Below are positions 5,864 to 6,700 of a stretch of 6,700 bases of DNA, in pieces. How positions within the stretch are numbered: position 1 is the first letter of the stretch; each line of letters begins with the position of its first letter. A program made the position numbers and the translations under genes. Origin of the DNA: Acidobacteriota bacterium (GTDB lineage: Bacteria > Acidobacteriota > Terriglobia > UBA7540); NCBI GenBank assembly GCA_021828245.1, contig JAKASC010000129.1:1-6700 (forward strand), given 5' to 3'. The notes under the pieces are model-generated. The model searched no databases, was not told where the DNA came from, and saw nothing but the letters and a program-made list of their open reading frames with translations.

Positions 5864-5869
5864 CTCCTT
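5864..5869 (-). promoter_or_regulatory. Ribosome binding site for the TTG-started acyltransferase-like gene
   Basis: AAGGAG on the - strand stands 3 bases before TTG 5860 and 9 bases before a second in-frame TTG at 5854. Spacing favours the second TTG, while the first is the longest frame near the SD. The choice alters the protein by two residues only. Confidence 0.55.
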
Positions 5870-5875
5870 GCGAGA

Positions 5876-6700
5876 CTATCGTCGAGCCGGCATGGCGTTG
5901 CTCGACCACCCCTCCACGATGCCCACAGGCCGGACAATGGTGTCAAACAGGCCGTAGATTTTTTGGAATTTGTGCCCGGCCTTATCCTTCAACCGAAGAC
6001 GAAAATAGGGAACACCGCCGATATGCTCCACTCGAATGGGGAAAGTGCCGTCCAAACCGCTTTCCACAAAGGCCGTCACATAATGTTGACGCTTGGCCCA
6101 CCAGGTAAACACGCGGATGTGATTGAAATCTACCGTCGTGGACCCGACCCGATCCGCCACCAGGTATTCTGGCACGCTGCGGCCGTTATCTTGAACCGTG
6201 GTCAGCACAAGCCACGCCACCATGTTGTAGGAAGCCGCGTATTGGGCGATGGCGGGAGGAATGTCGAGCGAAATCAAGCGTCCCAAAACCCAGCCGGCAT
6301 GGCTTTTGGACCGAACCAGATACCACACGTCGGAAGAGGAAACGGCTGTCGTAGCGGTCGCCGCGGTGCGCGGGATGACGCGCCTTTCGTAAAATTCGAC
6401 CGGATCATCGGGCGCGAGCACCGCCAGCCGCGGCGCTTGCACGGAAGGGGCATCGTGCATGTTGACGGGACCGACGGTGTTGCCGACGGCCTGCACGGGT
6501 TCGCCGGCAACGCGCCGGAGAAGCTGCTGGCCCGCATCATAGACGGAAGGTGCAATCAACTGGTTGGCCAGCACCCAACCGACGATGCCGGATGGCGAGC
6601 GCACTTCATCCCATTGGCCTTCCTCGCGGAGCACGGCCACGCGGTCGCCGGACTTGAGGATGTCGAGCGCGGTGTGGACGGGGGCAAAGGTGCTTAAAAC
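5876..6700 (-). CDS. SH3-domain envelope protein, 5' end beyond the right window edge
   Basis: The frame is open from the right edge (6700) to TAG at 5876-5878, giving 274 visible residues. An in-frame GTG at 6638-6640 is not the real start, because the SH3 pattern continues upstream of it. Visible residues 1-50 hold most of a bacterial SH3 domain: LKSGDRVAVLREEGQWDEVR followed by SPSGIVGWVLANQLI. Residues 75-146 look like a second, more divergent SH3-like repeat, ending in VWYLVRSKSHAGWVLGRLI. Residues 150-274 form a beta-rich domain I do not recognise (VPEYLVADRVG, TWWAKRQHYVTAF, PYFRLRLKDKAGHKFQKIY). Bacterial SH3 domains usually bind cell wall or proteins outside the cytoplasm, so I expect a signal or lipoprotein peptide beyond the edge. 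It is the first visible gene of the - strand operon, 15 bases before the acyltransferase-like gene. Confidence 0.75.
   Translation of the reverse strand, partial: VLSTFAPVHTALDILKSGDRVAVLREEGQWDEVRSPSGIVGWVLANQLIAPSVYDAGQQLLRRVAGEPVQAVGNTVGPVNMHDAPSVQAPRLAVLAPDDPVEFYERRVIPRTAATATTAVSSSDVWYLVRSKSHAGWVLGRLISLDIPPAIAQYAASYNMVAWLVLTTVQDNGRSVPEYLVADRVGSTTVDFNHIRVFTWWAKRQHYVTAFVESGLDGTFPIRVEHIGGVPYFRLRLKDKAGHKFQKIYGLFDTIVRPVGIVEGWSSNAMPARR

Noticed and set aside
5963..6697. A 244-codon open frame on the + strand opposite the SH3 gene
   Set aside because: The translation is Gly/Arg/His-rich without family features, while the opposite strand shows a clear SH3 pattern.

Overview
The window is a GC-rich, gene-dense stretch of chromosome-like bacterial DNA with no mobile element, RNA gene or CRISPR array that I can see. 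PilZ proteins carrying a 'GxExGIE...W.I.FP' core, a DUF5666-type secreted protein and TTG starts behind strong Shine-Dalgarno (SD) sequences are all reminiscent of Acidobacteriota. That is inference from protein style and not from a marker gene.

The left third reads on the + strand. It starts with the last 40 codons of one PilZ-type protein (1-124), followed 26 bases later by a second PilZ protein (151-978) that has a Cys4 zinc-ribbon-like insert between a degenerate and an intact PilZ domain. A small secreted DUF5666-like protein follows (1048-1422). A 235-base spacer then holds a long-range inverted repeat, a sigma70-like promoter with a run of nine G in its -35/-10 spacer, and two leader hairpins. 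This spacer leads to an exported thioredoxin-fold protein (1658-2371) with a CPWC active site and an extra Cys-containing N-terminal domain.

The right two thirds read on the - strand and converge on the thioredoxin gene, leaving only 49 bases between the two stop codons. In transcription order they are: an SH3-domain protein cut by the right window edge (5876-6700), a lysophospholipid-acyltransferase-like protein whose catalytic motifs look destroyed (4478-5860), a creatininase-family amidohydrolase with a C-terminal membrane anchor (3495-4475), and an ornithine cyclodeaminase/mu-crystallin family oxidoreductase (2421-3383). The first three are packed with gaps of 15 and 2 bases and are very probably one operon. 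The oxidoreductase follows after 111 bases and a hairpin.

Functionally, the left side suggests c-di-GMP signalling and envelope proteins. The right side suggests a membrane-associated set in which an envelope SH3 protein, a non-catalytic acyltransferase-like membrane protein and an anchored amidohydrolase are made together. The substrate of that set cannot be read from the sequence. The most unusual points are the pseudo-acyltransferase/anchored-amidohydrolase pair and the G-tract promoter of the thioredoxin gene.
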